Assembly: GCA_018378255.1 (NCBI GenBank) | Contig: JAGZXV010000006.1 | Coordinates: 1 to 64,000 of the forward strand | Source: Clostridiaceae bacterium | Lineage (GTDB): Bacteria; Bacillota; Clostridia; Lachnospirales; Lachnospiraceae | DNA length: 64,000 bases | Direction: 5' to 3' | In this document: piece after piece, positions 8,857-17,250 of the stretch | Layout: every line of letters begins with the position of its first letter | Numbering within the stretch: the first letter of the stretch is position 1 | Notes under the pieces: generated by a model | What the model was told of the DNA's origin: nothing | The model's input: only the letters and a program-made list of their open reading frames with translations | The model's database searches: none | Position numbers and translations under genes: made by a program

Positions 8857-8878
8857 AATGTATTATTATTAATACACT
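8857..8878. repeat. 22-bp palindromic sequence, copy 1
   Basis: This sequence is identical to 21092-21113. Its core TGTATTA-TTAT-TAATACA is an inverted repeat with seven-base arms, which suggests an operator or a small repeat element. Confidence 0.6.
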
Positions 8879-9007
8879 ATTCCAGAAATTCATTTGTGTT
8901 TTTTTAGATTTCACTGATTTATGAATCAAAAATTCGGAATAAAATTTTTTCAATTTTTTTTATTTTTTTGGTTCAAAAGGAGTATTTTATATAGATTATC
9001 TGTGAAT

Positions 9008-9126
9008 ATAGCCGGAATACCAAAGCCGGCAGATACCGGAATACCGATTATATGGCCGGCTGCGGCCTCCCCTTCCGGGGAGCGCTGTATATCTGCCATT
9101 GGTTTCAGCATATAAATGCCGGTTAT
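9008..9126. repeat. GC-rich structured island with nested stems
   Basis: The two ends pair imperfectly (ATAGCCGGAAT with ATGCCGGTTAT). A middle stem pairs GGCAGATA with TATCTGCC, flanked by ACCAA and TTGGT. The inner part forms CTCCCC-TTCC-GGGGAG. The GC-rich block stands out from its AT-rich surroundings. It could be a non-autonomous repeat element or a structured RNA. It lies in the 3' region of padR. Confidence 0.55.
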
Positions 9127-9210
9127 GCCAATCGCCAACTATGTTTTAGAAAGAGAGCTGTCTCCTATAGATCATTCAGATTTAATTACAAGGGATTCTT
9201 TTGCCGCACA

Positions 9211-9744
9211 TCACTGTATCCCGGTTCCATTTTTCAACTCAGAAATCCATTCTTCGATCGCCTGGACTAATATATACTGCTGCTGCAAAACAGCTATTCC
9301 CGTTTCAGGAATGCCGGGAATATGTTGTTTTGTGCTGATATTCTCTTCCAGATAAGTTTTTAAAGTCTTTAAATTATCTTCAATACCGGCCAAACACTGT
9401 TCCTGCTGCTTCGGCGGAAGGCTGTCTAAGTTGACGATCACCGCATTAAAGTCCAGGAATATATGGATGGGCTTTGACGCGATTTCCAGCATAAGGCTGT
9501 CAAATTCCTTTTCTCCGGCCTCCGTCAGTGAATAGACGGCCTTCTCCGGCATCTTCCCCTCTTTCACGATATTGCTTTTAATGAGGCCCTTTTCCTCCAG
9601 CTGAATCACTTTTTTGTAGATGGAAGGCGTGCTGATCTTCACCCACCTGGATATATTCCGGTATTCCACCAGTTTTTGAATATCATAGGCGCTTAATGCC
9701 TCTTTTTTCAAGATTCCCAACACGATCAAGTCAATCGTCGCCAT
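9211..9744 (-). CDS. PadR-family transcriptional regulator
   Basis: 177 aa. The N-terminal winged helix spans about residues 1-85 (LIVLGILKKEALSAYDIQKLV, then TPSIYKKVIQLEEKGLI), followed by SLTEAGEKEFDSLM and a C-terminal alpha-helical dimerisation arm. GGAGG precedes the ATG. PadR proteins repress exporter or detoxification genes until a small ligand binds. The gene is divergent from a MATE exporter, and the shared 122-bp gap holds two identical palindromes, so self-control and control of the exporter are both likely. Confidence 0.93.
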   Translation of the reverse strand: MATIDLIVLGILKKEALSAYDIQKLVEYRNISRWVKISTPSIYKKVIQLEEKGLIKSNIVKEGKMPEKAVYSLTEAGEKEFDSLMLEIASKPIHIFLDFNAVIVNLDSLPPKQQEQCLAGIEDNLKTLKTYLEENISTKQHIPGIPETGIAVLQQQYILVQAIEEWISELKNGTGIQ

Positions 9745-9762
9745 TTTTTCCTCCTATTCCCC

Positions 9763-9825
9763 TTGACAAGTACTATAAATTATAGTAGTATATGCCTCAC
9801 AGCTGTTATACTATAAATTATAGTA
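9763..9825 (+). promoter_or_regulatory. MATE promoter with two PadR-type operators
   Basis: TTGACA at 9763-9768 and TAGTAT at 9786-9791 are 17 bp apart. A perfect 17-bp palindrome TACTATAAATTATAGTA lies at 9771-9787, inside the promoter spacer. The same 17-mer recurs at 9809-9825, 38 bp further on. Binding would block the exporter promoter and also cover the padR side. Confidence 0.85.
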
Positions 9826-9866
9826 CTATATTTTATATTCCATGTCAATAGAAAGGAGTTTTACTT

Positions 9867-11261
9867 ATGAACAAGATCAACAAGAAAATGGAGCTGCTGG
9901 GCAGCGTTCCAATCCCCAAAGCGCTTTTAGTCCTGGGACTGCCTGCCATGATCGGTATGATGATCAATGCATTGTACAATCTGGTGGATGCTTATTTTGT
10001 CGGAGGGCTGGGCACCAGCCAAATGGGGGCGATTTCCGTTGCCTTTCCCCTGGGGCAGGTTGTGGTCGGACTGGGGCTTTTATTTGGAAATGGAGCCGCA
10101 TCCTATATTTCCAGGCTGCTGGGCGGGGGGGACAGGGAGACCGCTGATAAAGCGGCCAGCACAGCTCTCTACAGCAGCTTGTTTGTGGGGTCGGCAGTCA
10201 TTATCTGCACAGTCATTTTTCTAAAACCGGTTCTGGTCTTTTTAGGCGCCACGGAAAGCATACTGCCCTACGCGCTGGCTTATACAAGAATTTATATCAT
10301 CTCATCCATCTTTAACGTATTCAATGTCACAATGAACAACATCGTCACCAGCGAAGGCGCTGCCAAAACCACAATGGCCGCACTTTTGACGGGCGCCCTG
10401 CTCAATATAGCATTAGACCCGCTGTTTATCTATGGGTTCAATCTGGGGGTGTCTGGCGCAGCAGCGGCCACTGCCATTTCACAGATCGTTTCCACATTGG
10501 TTTATCTATGTTACGTGCTCAGAAAGAAGAGCGCTTTCACCTTCCGCATCAGGCAGTGCTGCTTTTCGAGAGAGATCATGTCTGAAATCCTTAAAATTGG
10601 TGTGCCAACGCTGGTATTCCAGCTTTTAACCAGCCTATCCATCACCCTCATCAACATGCAGGCAAAAGAATATGGCGATTCCGTAATTGCCGGAATGGGG
10701 GCCGTAACCAGGATCATTTCCATGGGAAGTCTGATGGTATTCGGCTTTATTAAAGGGTTTCAGCCAATTGCAGGTTACAGCTACGGAGCTAAAAAATATG
10801 ACAGGCTCCATGAGGCGGTCAAAACCTCCATACTCTGGTCAACTGCATTTTGTGCGGCTTATGGCCTCATAATGGCGCTGTTCCCCTCAGCCATTATCTC
10901 AGGTTTTACCAAAGACGATGTTGAAATGATATCTGCCGGCGAAAAAGCGCTGAGAGCCAACGGCTTATCTTTCCTTCTTTTCGGCTTCTATACCGTATAC
11001 TCTTCCCTTTTTCTGGCCCTCGGAAAAGGGCTGGAGGGATTTCTCCTGGGCGCATGCAGGCAGGGCATCTGTTTCGTTCCCGCGATTCTGATCCTGCCGG
11101 CGGTTCTGGGGATGAACGGAATCTTCTATGCCCAGCCATTTTCTGATGCAGTTTCCGCACTTGTAACGGTATGGATGGCTCTGCGCCTTAAAAGGGAACT
11201 GTCTGACCGGCAGTCAGCTTCTCTTTCCCAACCATGCATAAAACAGCCTGGCCAAAGCTGA
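9867..11261 (+). CDS. MATE-family multidrug/toxin efflux transporter
   Basis: 464 aa with about twelve membrane helices in two homologous halves. The first half starts IPKALLVLGLPAMIGMMINALYN and contains VDAYFVGGLGTSQMGA. The second half contains GVPTLVFQLLTSLSITLIN and FGFIKGFQPIAGYSYGA. These are MATE hallmarks of the DinF/NorM/MepA type. It probably exports a drug or metabolite using a sodium or proton gradient. AAAGGAG lies upstream of the ATG. It is divergent from padR and downstream of twin PadR-type operators. A GGCCGGA hairpin and a methyltransferase gene follow on the same strand. Confidence 0.95.
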   Translation: MNKINKKMELLGSVPIPKALLVLGLPAMIGMMINALYNLVDAYFVGGLGTSQMGAISVAFPLGQVVVGLGLLFGNGAASYISRLLGGGDRETADKAASTALYSSLFVGSAVIICTVIFLKPVLVFLGATESILPYALAYTRIYIISSIFNVFNVTMNNIVTSEGAAKTTMAALLTGALLNIALDPLFIYGFNLGVSGAAAATAISQIVSTLVYLCYVLRKKSAFTFRIRQCCFSREIMSEILKIGVPTLVFQLLTSLSITLINMQAKEYGDSVIAGMGAVTRIISMGSLMVFGFIKGFQPIAGYSYGAKKYDRLHEAVKTSILWSTAFCAAYGLIMALFPSAIISGFTKDDVEMISAGEKALRANGLSFLLFGFYTVYSSLFLALGKGLEGFLLGACRQGICFVPAILILPAVLGMNGIFYAQPFSDAVSALVTVWMALRLKRELSDRQSASLSQPCIKQPGQS

Positions 11262-11293
11262 CCCATTGTGATAGAGTAATATCAATTATTTCT

Positions 11294-11327
11294 GGCCGGA
11301 AACCGGATGACAGTCACCTGTCCGGCC
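11294..11327 (+). terminator. hairpin between the MATE gene and the methyltransferase
   Basis: GGCCGGA pairs with TCCGGCC across a 20-base loop, with only a short A/G-rich tail. It lies 32 bp after the exporter stop and 22 bp before the methyltransferase start. It is probably a partial terminator or message-stabilising stem. Confidence 0.4.
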
Positions 11328-11349
11328 AAAAGGCCGAAAGGAGCAGAAC

Positions 11350-12174
11350 ATGGACTACATAAAAGATAACAAAGCCGCCTGGGAAGAGGCATTTGAACAC
11401 AGACACCAGGGTTGGGGGGATGAAAACTATAAAATTCTTCTGAATGAACGCCTGCCGTTTTTTTGCCCCGACGTGGCAGAAGCGCTGCAGGCCATGGACT
11501 TTAAGGACAAACATATCGCCCAGTTCTGCTGCAACAACGGCCGGGAACTATTATCCCTCATGCAGTTGGGCGCCAAAAGCGGCACCGGCTTCGATATCGC
11601 TGAAAATATTATTAAACAGGCTGAATATACCGCACAAAAAGCCGGAATCTCCAACTGCAGGTTTCACGCATGCAATATTTTGGACATTGATCAACGATAT
11701 AGCAACCGCTTTGATTTCATTCTGTTTACAATCGGAGCGGTCACATGGTTTAAAGATTTGAACCCCCTCTTCCGGAAAGTATCGGATTGTTTAAAACCCG
11801 GCGGAACTCTGTTGATCCACGATTTTCATCCGGTCATGAATATGCTGCCCATGCCCGGCGAACCCGAATTTGACGGGCAGGATTTGAACAGAATCACTTA
11901 TTCCTATTTCAGAAATGAACCCTGGATCGAAAATGAAGGCATGGGATACATGTCTGAACAATATCATTCCAAAACCTTCACCAGCTTTTCCCATACCATA
12001 TCGGACATAATCAATGCAATCAGCGGTTCGCAGATGAGGATTGTCCGGTTTGACGAATTCGACTATGATGTGGGATTGTCCGATGTGTATGATGGGAAAG
12101 GATTTCCTTTGTCTTACCTGCTTAAGGCAGAGAAGGCTTTTTCGAAAAAGCCTTCAGGGTTGATGTTAAAGTAA
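11350..12174 (+). CDS. class I SAM-dependent methyltransferase
   Basis: 274 aa. Motif I is AQFCCNNGRELLSLMQLGA, where Cys-Asn-Asn replaces the usual Gly-rich loop. The acidic motif follows as GTGFDIAENIIKQAE, then DFILFTIGAVTWFKDLNPLF and the post-motif CLKPGGTLLIHDFHP. AAAGGAG lies upstream. The substrate is unknown. The position after the exporter suggests small-molecule modification, but this is weak. The last codons lie in a dispersed palindromic repeat (12132-12155), so the tail KAEKAFSKKPSGLMLK is repeat-derived. Its natural end may have been changed by repeat insertion. Confidence 0.88.
   Translation: MDYIKDNKAAWEEAFEHRHQGWGDENYKILLNERLPFFCPDVAEALQAMDFKDKHIAQFCCNNGRELLSLMQLGAKSGTGFDIAENIIKQAEYTAQKAGISNCRFHACNILDIDQRYSNRFDFILFTIGAVTWFKDLNPLFRKVSDCLKPGGTLLIHDFHPVMNMLPMPGEPEFDGQDLNRITYSYFRNEPWIENEGMGYMSEQYHSKTFTSFSHTISDIINAISGSQMRIVRFDEFDYDVGLSDVYDGKGFPLSYLLKAEKAFSKKPSGLMLK
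12132..12155. repeat. perfect 24-bp palindrome of the dispersed repeat family, inside a CDS end
   Basis: GAAGGCTTTTTC and GAAAAAGCCTTC form a perfect 24-bp dyad, followed by AGGGTTGATGTTAAA, which resembles the outer arm of the copy at 13316-13367. It overlaps the 3' end of the methyltransferase gene and probably doubles as its terminator. Confidence 0.85.
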
Positions 12175-12175
12175 G

Positions 12176-12233
12176 GCAATTTATAAAAATAGCAATTTAT
12201 ATTAGGACTGCCTTATAGAAAGCGTGTTATAAT
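12176..12233 (+). promoter_or_regulatory. promoter region of the araC-clpP pair
   Basis: An extended -10 (TGTTATAAT, with TATAAT at 12228-12233) has no good -35, as expected of an activator-dependent promoter. Upstream are two direct copies of GCAATTTATA at 12176 and 12192, 16 bp apart, which are candidate AraC-type sites. A TAAGGCA/TGCCTTA inverted repeat brackets them. Confidence 0.55.
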
Positions 12234-12263
12234 GATACAACATCACGAATGGAGAATATGAGG

Positions 12264-12677
12264 ATGGAAAATCAAGAAATTATTAAAAAAGTGATCTGCT
12301 ATATAGAGGATAACCTGGACAGCCAATTAAATTTGGATGAAATTGCGAAAGAGGCTGCTTATTCAAAATTTCACCTCAACAGGGTGTTTTTAGAGTGTGT
12401 AGGCTGCACAATATATAAATATATTCAAATGCGCAGGCTTACTGTGGCCGCTGAAAAACTTGTATATACAAAAAAGCCTATTATAGAAATTGCTTATGAA
12501 GCGAATTACAGCTCGCAGGAATCATTTACATTTGCATTTCGTCAACTATACGGGCATCCCCCAAAAGAATACAGAAAGCTAAAAGTCCATATTGCCAAAT
12601 TCAATAAATTTGAGCTGAAGGGCAATCTTGTTATGCTTTATAAACCTACTATGAAATGTGAGGTCAATGCTGCATGA
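12264..12677 (+). CDS. AraC-family regulator consisting of the DNA-binding domain only
   Basis: 137 aa from the ATG at 12264 (GGAG nine bases upstream); ATGs at 12249 and 12258 are alternatives. The protein is essentially two helix-turn-helix units: LNLDEIAKEAAYSKFHLNRVF and PIIEIAYEANYSSQESFTFAF, followed by the AraC signature YGHPPKEYRK. There is no separate ligand domain, so it resembles MarA/SoxS/Rob-type regulators whose level sets activity. Its TGA overlaps the clpP ATG (ATGA), so the two are translationally coupled. ClpP could set the regulator's lifetime, which is an inference. Confidence 0.9.
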   Translation: MENQEIIKKVICYIEDNLDSQLNLDEIAKEAAYSKFHLNRVFLECVGCTIYKYIQMRRLTVAAEKLVYTKKPIIEIAYEANYSSQESFTFAFRQLYGHPPKEYRKLKVHIAKFNKFELKGNLVMLYKPTMKCEVNAA

Positions 12678-13264
12678 GTACAGTGCCATATGTAATAGAA
12701 CAAACAAGCAGAGGAGAACGGAGTTACGACATCTACTCCAGACTGTTATCTGAAAGAATCATTTTTTTGGGTGAAGATGTGAATGATACAACGGCCGGTT
12801 TGATTACTGCTCAATTATTATTTCTGGAGGGGCAGGACCCTGATAAGGATATCAGTCTTTACATCAACAGTCCGGGCGGTTCTGTGACGGCTGGGTTCGC
12901 TATCTATGATACAATGAATTATATTAAATGTGATGTATCTACAATCTGCGTTGGTCTGGCAGCAAGCTTTGGGGCTTTTTTGCTGGCTGCCGGTGCAAAG
13001 GGGAAACGGTTTGCTTTGCCAAATGCTGAAATTATGATCCATCAGCCCGCCATTTCCGGAGGCATTAAAGGCCCTGCCAGCGACATAAAGATCATGTCAG
13101 ACTATATGCAGAAGAATAAACAGCGATTAAATCAACTGCTGGCCAAAAATACCGGAAGGACAATCGAAGAAATCGAGCGCGACACGGACCGGGACAATTA
13201 TATGACAGCAGAAGAAGCTAAAGCATATGGTTTAATCGATACGGTTATTTCAAAACGCTTATAA
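12674..13264 (+). CDS. clpP: ClpP-family serine protease subunit (accessory copy)
   Basis: 196 aa, full length for ClpP. The catalytic Ser98 is in GLAASFGAF (usually MGAF), His123 is in MIHQP, and the Asp lies in the ERDTDRDNYM segment at about 170-174. The N-terminal RSYDIYSRLLSERIIFLG and the Gly-rich INSPGGSVTAG are canonical. ClpP forms a barrel protease fed by Clp/Hsp100 unfoldases, and none is encoded nearby. The overlap with the AraC-type gene and the lack of clpX next door suggest a second, regulated ClpP besides a housekeeping copy elsewhere. The AraC partner is the unusual part. Confidence 0.93.
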   Translation: MSTVPYVIEQTSRGERSYDIYSRLLSERIIFLGEDVNDTTAGLITAQLLFLEGQDPDKDISLYINSPGGSVTAGFAIYDTMNYIKCDVSTICVGLAASFGAFLLAAGAKGKRFALPNAEIMIHQPAISGGIKGPASDIKIMSDYMQKNKQRLNQLLAKNTGRTIEEIERDTDRDNYMTAEEAKAYGLIDTVISKRL

Positions 13265-13315
13265 AATGCCAGGGCATACAGGCAAAAAAATTACCATCAG
13301 ACTTCAAGGTTTTTT

Positions 13316-13367
13316 TTAACATCAAACCTCAAGGCTTTTTCGAAAAAGCCTTGAGGCTTGATGTTAA
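13316..13367. repeat. 52-bp near-perfect palindrome, bidirectional terminator
   Basis: TTAACATCAA-A-CCTCAAGGC-TTTTTC mirrors GAAAAA-GCCTTGAGG-C-TTGATGTTAA with a single mismatch. T and A runs flank it on both sides. It sits between the convergent clpP and the hydrolase operon and would end transcription from either. It is the longest near-perfect member of the dispersed family. Confidence 0.9.
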
Positions 13368-13411
13368 AAAATAGATATGGAATAAAATACCTCTTCTGCA
13401 ATCCCCCCTTC

Positions 13412-15121
13412 TTACTTCACCTCAATCCCATTCAGATACACCAGCGTCCCGTCTTCCCTCCTGCTGAATTTAGAAAACCATTCATCATAGAAGAACCAGG
13501 AATCCTGTGCCGTACAGCAATGAGGTTTATAATCCACTGTGGTAAACTGAACCATAGGAACTCCCTGTTTGTTTAAATAGACTTTATGATAATACAGCCC
13601 ATTCCGGTAAGTCAGCGGTTCGTCCACCGGCTGTGTTTCATTCCGTTTAGTCCAGTACCCGGCATTCACTTTTGTGTGATTGGCCGGGTTTTCATATGTG
13701 CCGCCGTTGTAGTCATTTTCACCCATAACCATCCACAGAGGCATTTTACATGTCTCCTTAACGCCTTCCGTATCAAAATATCCAAAGAATCCGCCTTTGA
13801 GCACTCCTCCTGTAGAAGCACCGGCGGTAAAATACTCCGGCAGGGCGAGAATCGCCCTCTGACACATACAGGCGCCCATGGAGTGTCCGTTGGCATATAC
13901 CCGGGAACGGTCCACATTAAAGCGGGAAAATACGTCTTCCAGCATCATTTTTACCAGTTTTTCATCGTCCATGATATCCTTTACGTGGCCGGAATTCCAG
14001 GCAGGATGAGGCATCCAGCCCTTATCCGCCATGCGGCGCATGGAACCTGCCGGAAACAGCGCGATGAAGTTTCTGGCCTCTGCCACCTTAACCCATTCCG
14101 TAGATGCCATCATCGGCTCATTGCGGTTGCCTCCGCCGTGAAAACAAACCACCACCGGCGCTTTATAGTCCGGATCACGTTTCACCTTGGACGGTATGTA
14201 TTCCACCCAGTCCCTCAGGTACTGGTCTACCCGGATGGTTCTTCTTTCTGCTCCCCATGCTTCTAACGTCCGCCTTGGGCGAAGGTGGCCATTCGCAATG
14301 CCGGTGGTTCTGGTATAGCGGGAAACCAGTTCCCAGAGCCAGTCCGAATTCCCCATCACATCTTCCGTTTTCATACATCCCAATATGAGGGGGGCGCCTG
14401 CCGTCTCCTCGATTAAGGATGCATTTGTGTCCTCTTTTGCCATGTATACAATCAGGCCGTCCTGCTCATAAGGCTTCTCTTGGGAGCGGTTGGCATGTTT
14501 CCAATAACATGCGCATCTCTCCTGGGCCATTTTTTCTTCCTCCGTATCCGGGCAGGAAAGCAGGCATATGGGCAGCGGAACCTCCCTCATGGGCAGGAAA
14601 TCATAATCGGACGGCCGGTTTCCCCACTCTTTCAGCAGTTCTTCATCCATCCCGTAATCACCTGCACACACCGCGCCTGCAAAATGGGACGGCGCCTCCA
14701 AAGCCAGTTTCTGTGCCAGCTTTGCTCCCGTTCCATATCCCGCCAGATAGACATAGGCTTTATTGATGTTATAATAAGTCCGGTCACGGACCATAGCTTC
14801 TAATGCCTGCACATATGCATAATCTTCCCCCGGCGCTGCAATCTGAAGAAGGATTCCTTCCTTGTCCGCAGTCTCCTTCCATCCGCTCTGTACCAGAAAC
14901 TCCACCACGGTCTGCCCCTCAGAAGGGATCAGAACCGCAGTAGGGCCACTATGATAACAGCGTTCCGGTATGTATATATAAAATGTCCTGGCGCGGGGAA
15001 CGCCTCCGACATCTAACCGGCGTTCAAATAATCCGGTAAGCTGGGTGCGGTAAATATCATCGGGATCAATCTTTTCATAAAAGTCCGACACATCAGCCGG
15101 GAATTGTTTTATCTCCAACAT
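13412..15121 (-). CDS. two-domain alpha/beta hydrolase (PHB-depolymerase/feruloyl-esterase-like)
   Basis: 569 aa from the ATG at 15121; the longer reading to 15307 overlaps the ATPase gene and lacks a ribosome site. The second half is a typical extracellular-esterase-like fold: VVVCFHGGGNRNEP gives the oxyanion strand, and ANGHSMGACM is the nucleophile elbow with GHSMG. The first half repeats the fold, but its elbow reads AGYGTGAKL, with Gly where Ser is needed, so it is probably catalytically dead. No signal peptide is seen. It is the last gene of the peptide-type ABC operon, so it probably cleaves what that system imports. Confidence 0.85.
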   Translation of the reverse strand: MLEIKQFPADVSDFYEKIDPDDIYRTQLTGLFERRLDVGGVPRARTFYIYIPERCYHSGPTAVLIPSEGQTVVEFLVQSGWKETADKEGILLQIAAPGEDYAYVQALEAMVRDRTYYNINKAYVYLAGYGTGAKLAQKLALEAPSHFAGAVCAGDYGMDEELLKEWGNRPSDYDFLPMREVPLPICLLSCPDTEEEKMAQERCACYWKHANRSQEKPYEQDGLIVYMAKEDTNASLIEETAGAPLILGCMKTEDVMGNSDWLWELVSRYTRTTGIANGHLRPRRTLEAWGAERRTIRVDQYLRDWVEYIPSKVKRDPDYKAPVVVCFHGGGNRNEPMMASTEWVKVAEARNFIALFPAGSMRRMADKGWMPHPAWNSGHVKDIMDDEKLVKMMLEDVFSRFNVDRSRVYANGHSMGACMCQRAILALPEYFTAGASTGGVLKGGFFGYFDTEGVKETCKMPLWMVMGENDYNGGTYENPANHTKVNAGYWTKRNETQPVDEPLTYRNGLYYHKVYLNKQGVPMVQFTTVDYKPHCCTAQDSWFFYDEWFSKFSRREDGTLVYLNGIEVK

Positions 15122-15221
15122 GAATACCTCTCTTTCCGCCGTTCCTACGGCCGTTTTCCATCCTTTACAGAAACCTTCCTGTAAAATATCAGAATTTTTC
15201 TTCTCATAACGGGAACTTTTC

Positions 15222-17237
15222 CTATGAAACGAAGTAACAGGCCGTATAATGGCCTTTTTGGCTTTCCACATACTCCGGCATCTCCTGCCTGCATTTGTCC
15301 GTGGCATGAGGACACCGGTCGCTGAAACTGCATCCGGCCGGCCGTTTCATTACGCTGGGCACTTCGCCTGTGATCTTCACCTTTTCCCGGCTCTTCTCCA
15401 CCGCTGGGTCTGGAATCGGAATGGCAGCCAGCAGAGCCTTGGTATACGGATGCTGCGGATTGTAGTACAGCTCCTCACAGGGAGCCATTTCCACAATTTT
15501 TCCCAAATACATCACTGCGATCACATCGCTGATATGTTTCACCACAGACAGGTCATGGGCGATAAAAATATAGGTCAGCCCCATTTTCTTCTGCAGTTCT
15601 TCCAGCAGATTGATGATCTGGGCCTGAATGGATACGTCCAGAGCGGAAATCGGTTCATCACACACGATCAGCTTCGGGTCGCTGGCCAACGCCCTGGCAA
15701 TTCCCACACGCTGTCTCTGACCGCCGGAAAATTCATGGGCATACCGCTCTTTCATGGACGGATCCAGCCCAACCAGGCGCATCAGCTCATCCACCCGGGC
15801 AAAATATTCCTGGCTGGAGTTCACCAGCCCATGAGTTTTAAGCGGCTCCCCGATCATCTGCCCCACAGTCTTTCTCGGATTCAGGGAACTGTAAGGATCC
15901 TGGAAAATCATCTGGATATTCTTCCGTTCCTTTCTAAGCTCCTCCCCCGACAATTGTTTCATGTCTTTGCCGTCAAACAGAATCTGCCCTTTCGCCTGTG
16001 GATACAATTGTAAAATGCTTTTGGCAACCGTGGTTTTACCGCATCCGGATTCTCCCACCAGACCTATAGTCTCACCCTTTTTCAAATCAAAAGAAACCCC
16101 TTCGATGACCTTTAAATCCCCAACTTTTCTTTTAAACAGCCCTTTTCTGATATCAAAATAAACCTTTAAGTCCTTTACGCTTAAAAGCGTATCCCCTACA
16201 TCCTTTGTCCGGTCCAGTTCTTCTTCTTTTTCCTGTCTGTCAAATGCGTCCAGTTCATCACGTGTCAATGCACAGGCGCTGAAATGTCCGTTTTCTCCCA
16301 CAGAAACCAGCTCCGGTTCCCGGTCTACAGGGCATTTGCTTCCATGGTATTTACACCGGTTGGCAAAAGGACAGCCTTTGGGCCGGTTGGACGGGTTGAT
16401 GGGCGTCCCTTCGATGGGGATCAGTTTTCTGTCCCTGGAATCGTCCAGTCTTGGAACCGCCCTTAAAAGACCTCTCGTATACGGATGGCAGGGATCCGCA
16501 AAGATATCTTCCGCCCTTCCGGATTCCACCACATTTCCTGCATACATTACATAGATTCTCTGTGCATATCGGGCTACGATCCCCAGATTGTGGGTCACGA
16601 TCAGCAGGGCGGTCCCCCTCTTTCTGGATATTTCCTGCAGAAGATCCAGAATCTGTGCCTGGGTGGTCACATCCAGAGCAGTCGTCGGCTCATCCGCAAT
16701 GATGATTTCAGGATCTCCGGAAATGGCAATGGCGATCATGATCCTCTGGCGCATACCGCCTGAAAACTGATGGGGATAGTCGTTCAGACGTGTTTTGGCG
16801 TCCGGTATCCCCACATCGGCCAAAAGACCGGCCGCTTTTTCTTCCGCTTCTGCCCTCGTGCATTTATGGTGCAGCAAAATGGATTCGGTAAGCTGGTATC
16901 CGATGGTCTTTACCGGATCCAGGCTGGTCATGGGCTCCTGAAAGATCATGCCGATCTTTCCGCCGCGTATTTTCTGCATTTCAGGGCCATTCTGCTTGTA
17001 TTTCAGCAGGTTCTCATCCTGGAGCATTACGGTTCCGCTCTCTATTTTTCCCGGAGGAGATGCGATCAACTGGATTCCGGCCAGCTGGGTCACGCTCTTT
17101 CCGGAACCGCTCTCCCCTACAAAACTGATGATTTCCCCTTTGTCCAAATAGAAGGAAACGCCGTTAACAGCGATGGATCTGCCTTCTTCATTGGTGAACG
17201 TCACCATCAGATCATTGATTTCATATAAATGACTCAT
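15222..17237 (-). CDS. fused oligopeptide/dipeptide ABC transporter ATPase (DppD-DppF type)
   Basis: 671 aa from the ATG at 17237 (AGGAGG upstream); the longer reading to 17372 enters the permease gene. Two complete ATPase domains are present. The first has GESGSGKS, FSGGMRQR and IIIADEPTTALD. The second has GESGCGKT, FSGGQRQR and LIVCDEPISALD. Each is followed by the oligopeptide-type C-terminal Cys motif (GCPFANRCKYH and GCSFSDRCPHA). Most Firmicutes encode DppD and DppF separately, so this is a single-chain version. It energises the permeases just upstream, with a 13-bp gap. Confidence 0.95.
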   Translation of the reverse strand: MSHLYEINDLMVTFTNEEGRSIAVNGVSFYLDKGEIISFVGESGSGKSVTQLAGIQLIASPPGKIESGTVMLQDENLLKYKQNGPEMQKIRGGKIGMIFQEPMTSLDPVKTIGYQLTESILLHHKCTRAEAEEKAAGLLADVGIPDAKTRLNDYPHQFSGGMRQRIMIAIAISGDPEIIIADEPTTALDVTTQAQILDLLQEISRKRGTALLIVTHNLGIVARYAQRIYVMYAGNVVESGRAEDIFADPCHPYTRGLLRAVPRLDDSRDRKLIPIEGTPINPSNRPKGCPFANRCKYHGSKCPVDREPELVSVGENGHFSACALTRDELDAFDRQEKEEELDRTKDVGDTLLSVKDLKVYFDIRKGLFKRKVGDLKVIEGVSFDLKKGETIGLVGESGCGKTTVAKSILQLYPQAKGQILFDGKDMKQLSGEELRKERKNIQMIFQDPYSSLNPRKTVGQMIGEPLKTHGLVNSSQEYFARVDELMRLVGLDPSMKERYAHEFSGGQRQRVGIARALASDPKLIVCDEPISALDVSIQAQIINLLEELQKKMGLTYIFIAHDLSVVKHISDVIAVMYLGKIVEMAPCEELYYNPQHPYTKALLAAIPIPDPAVEKSREKVKITGEVPSVMKRPAGCSFSDRCPHATDKCRQEMPEYVESQKGHYTACYFVS

Positions 17238-17250
17238 CTGTGTATTCCTC

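Larger units (their letters stand above)
8701..9210. other. AT-rich gene-free region between iclR and padR
   Basis: No convincing gene is seen. The region contains an imperfect TTGTACA / TGTACAA dyad near 8748-8762, long T and A runs, a 22-bp palindromic sequence at 8857-8878 that recurs exactly at 21092-21113, and a GC-rich structured island at 9008-9126. A 62-codon minus-strand reading frame (8950-9138) overlaps the island but has no ribosome site and looks like a by-product of the repeat structure. Confidence 0.6.

Noticed and set aside
8950..9138. 62-codon minus-strand frame
   Set aside because: It lies wholly over the nested hairpin island, has no ribosome site and no recognised family.
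12264..13264. araC-clpP pair as a toxin-antitoxin system
   Set aside because: ClpP is a normal-length protease subunit, and neither protein resembles a toxin; coupling alone is not enough.
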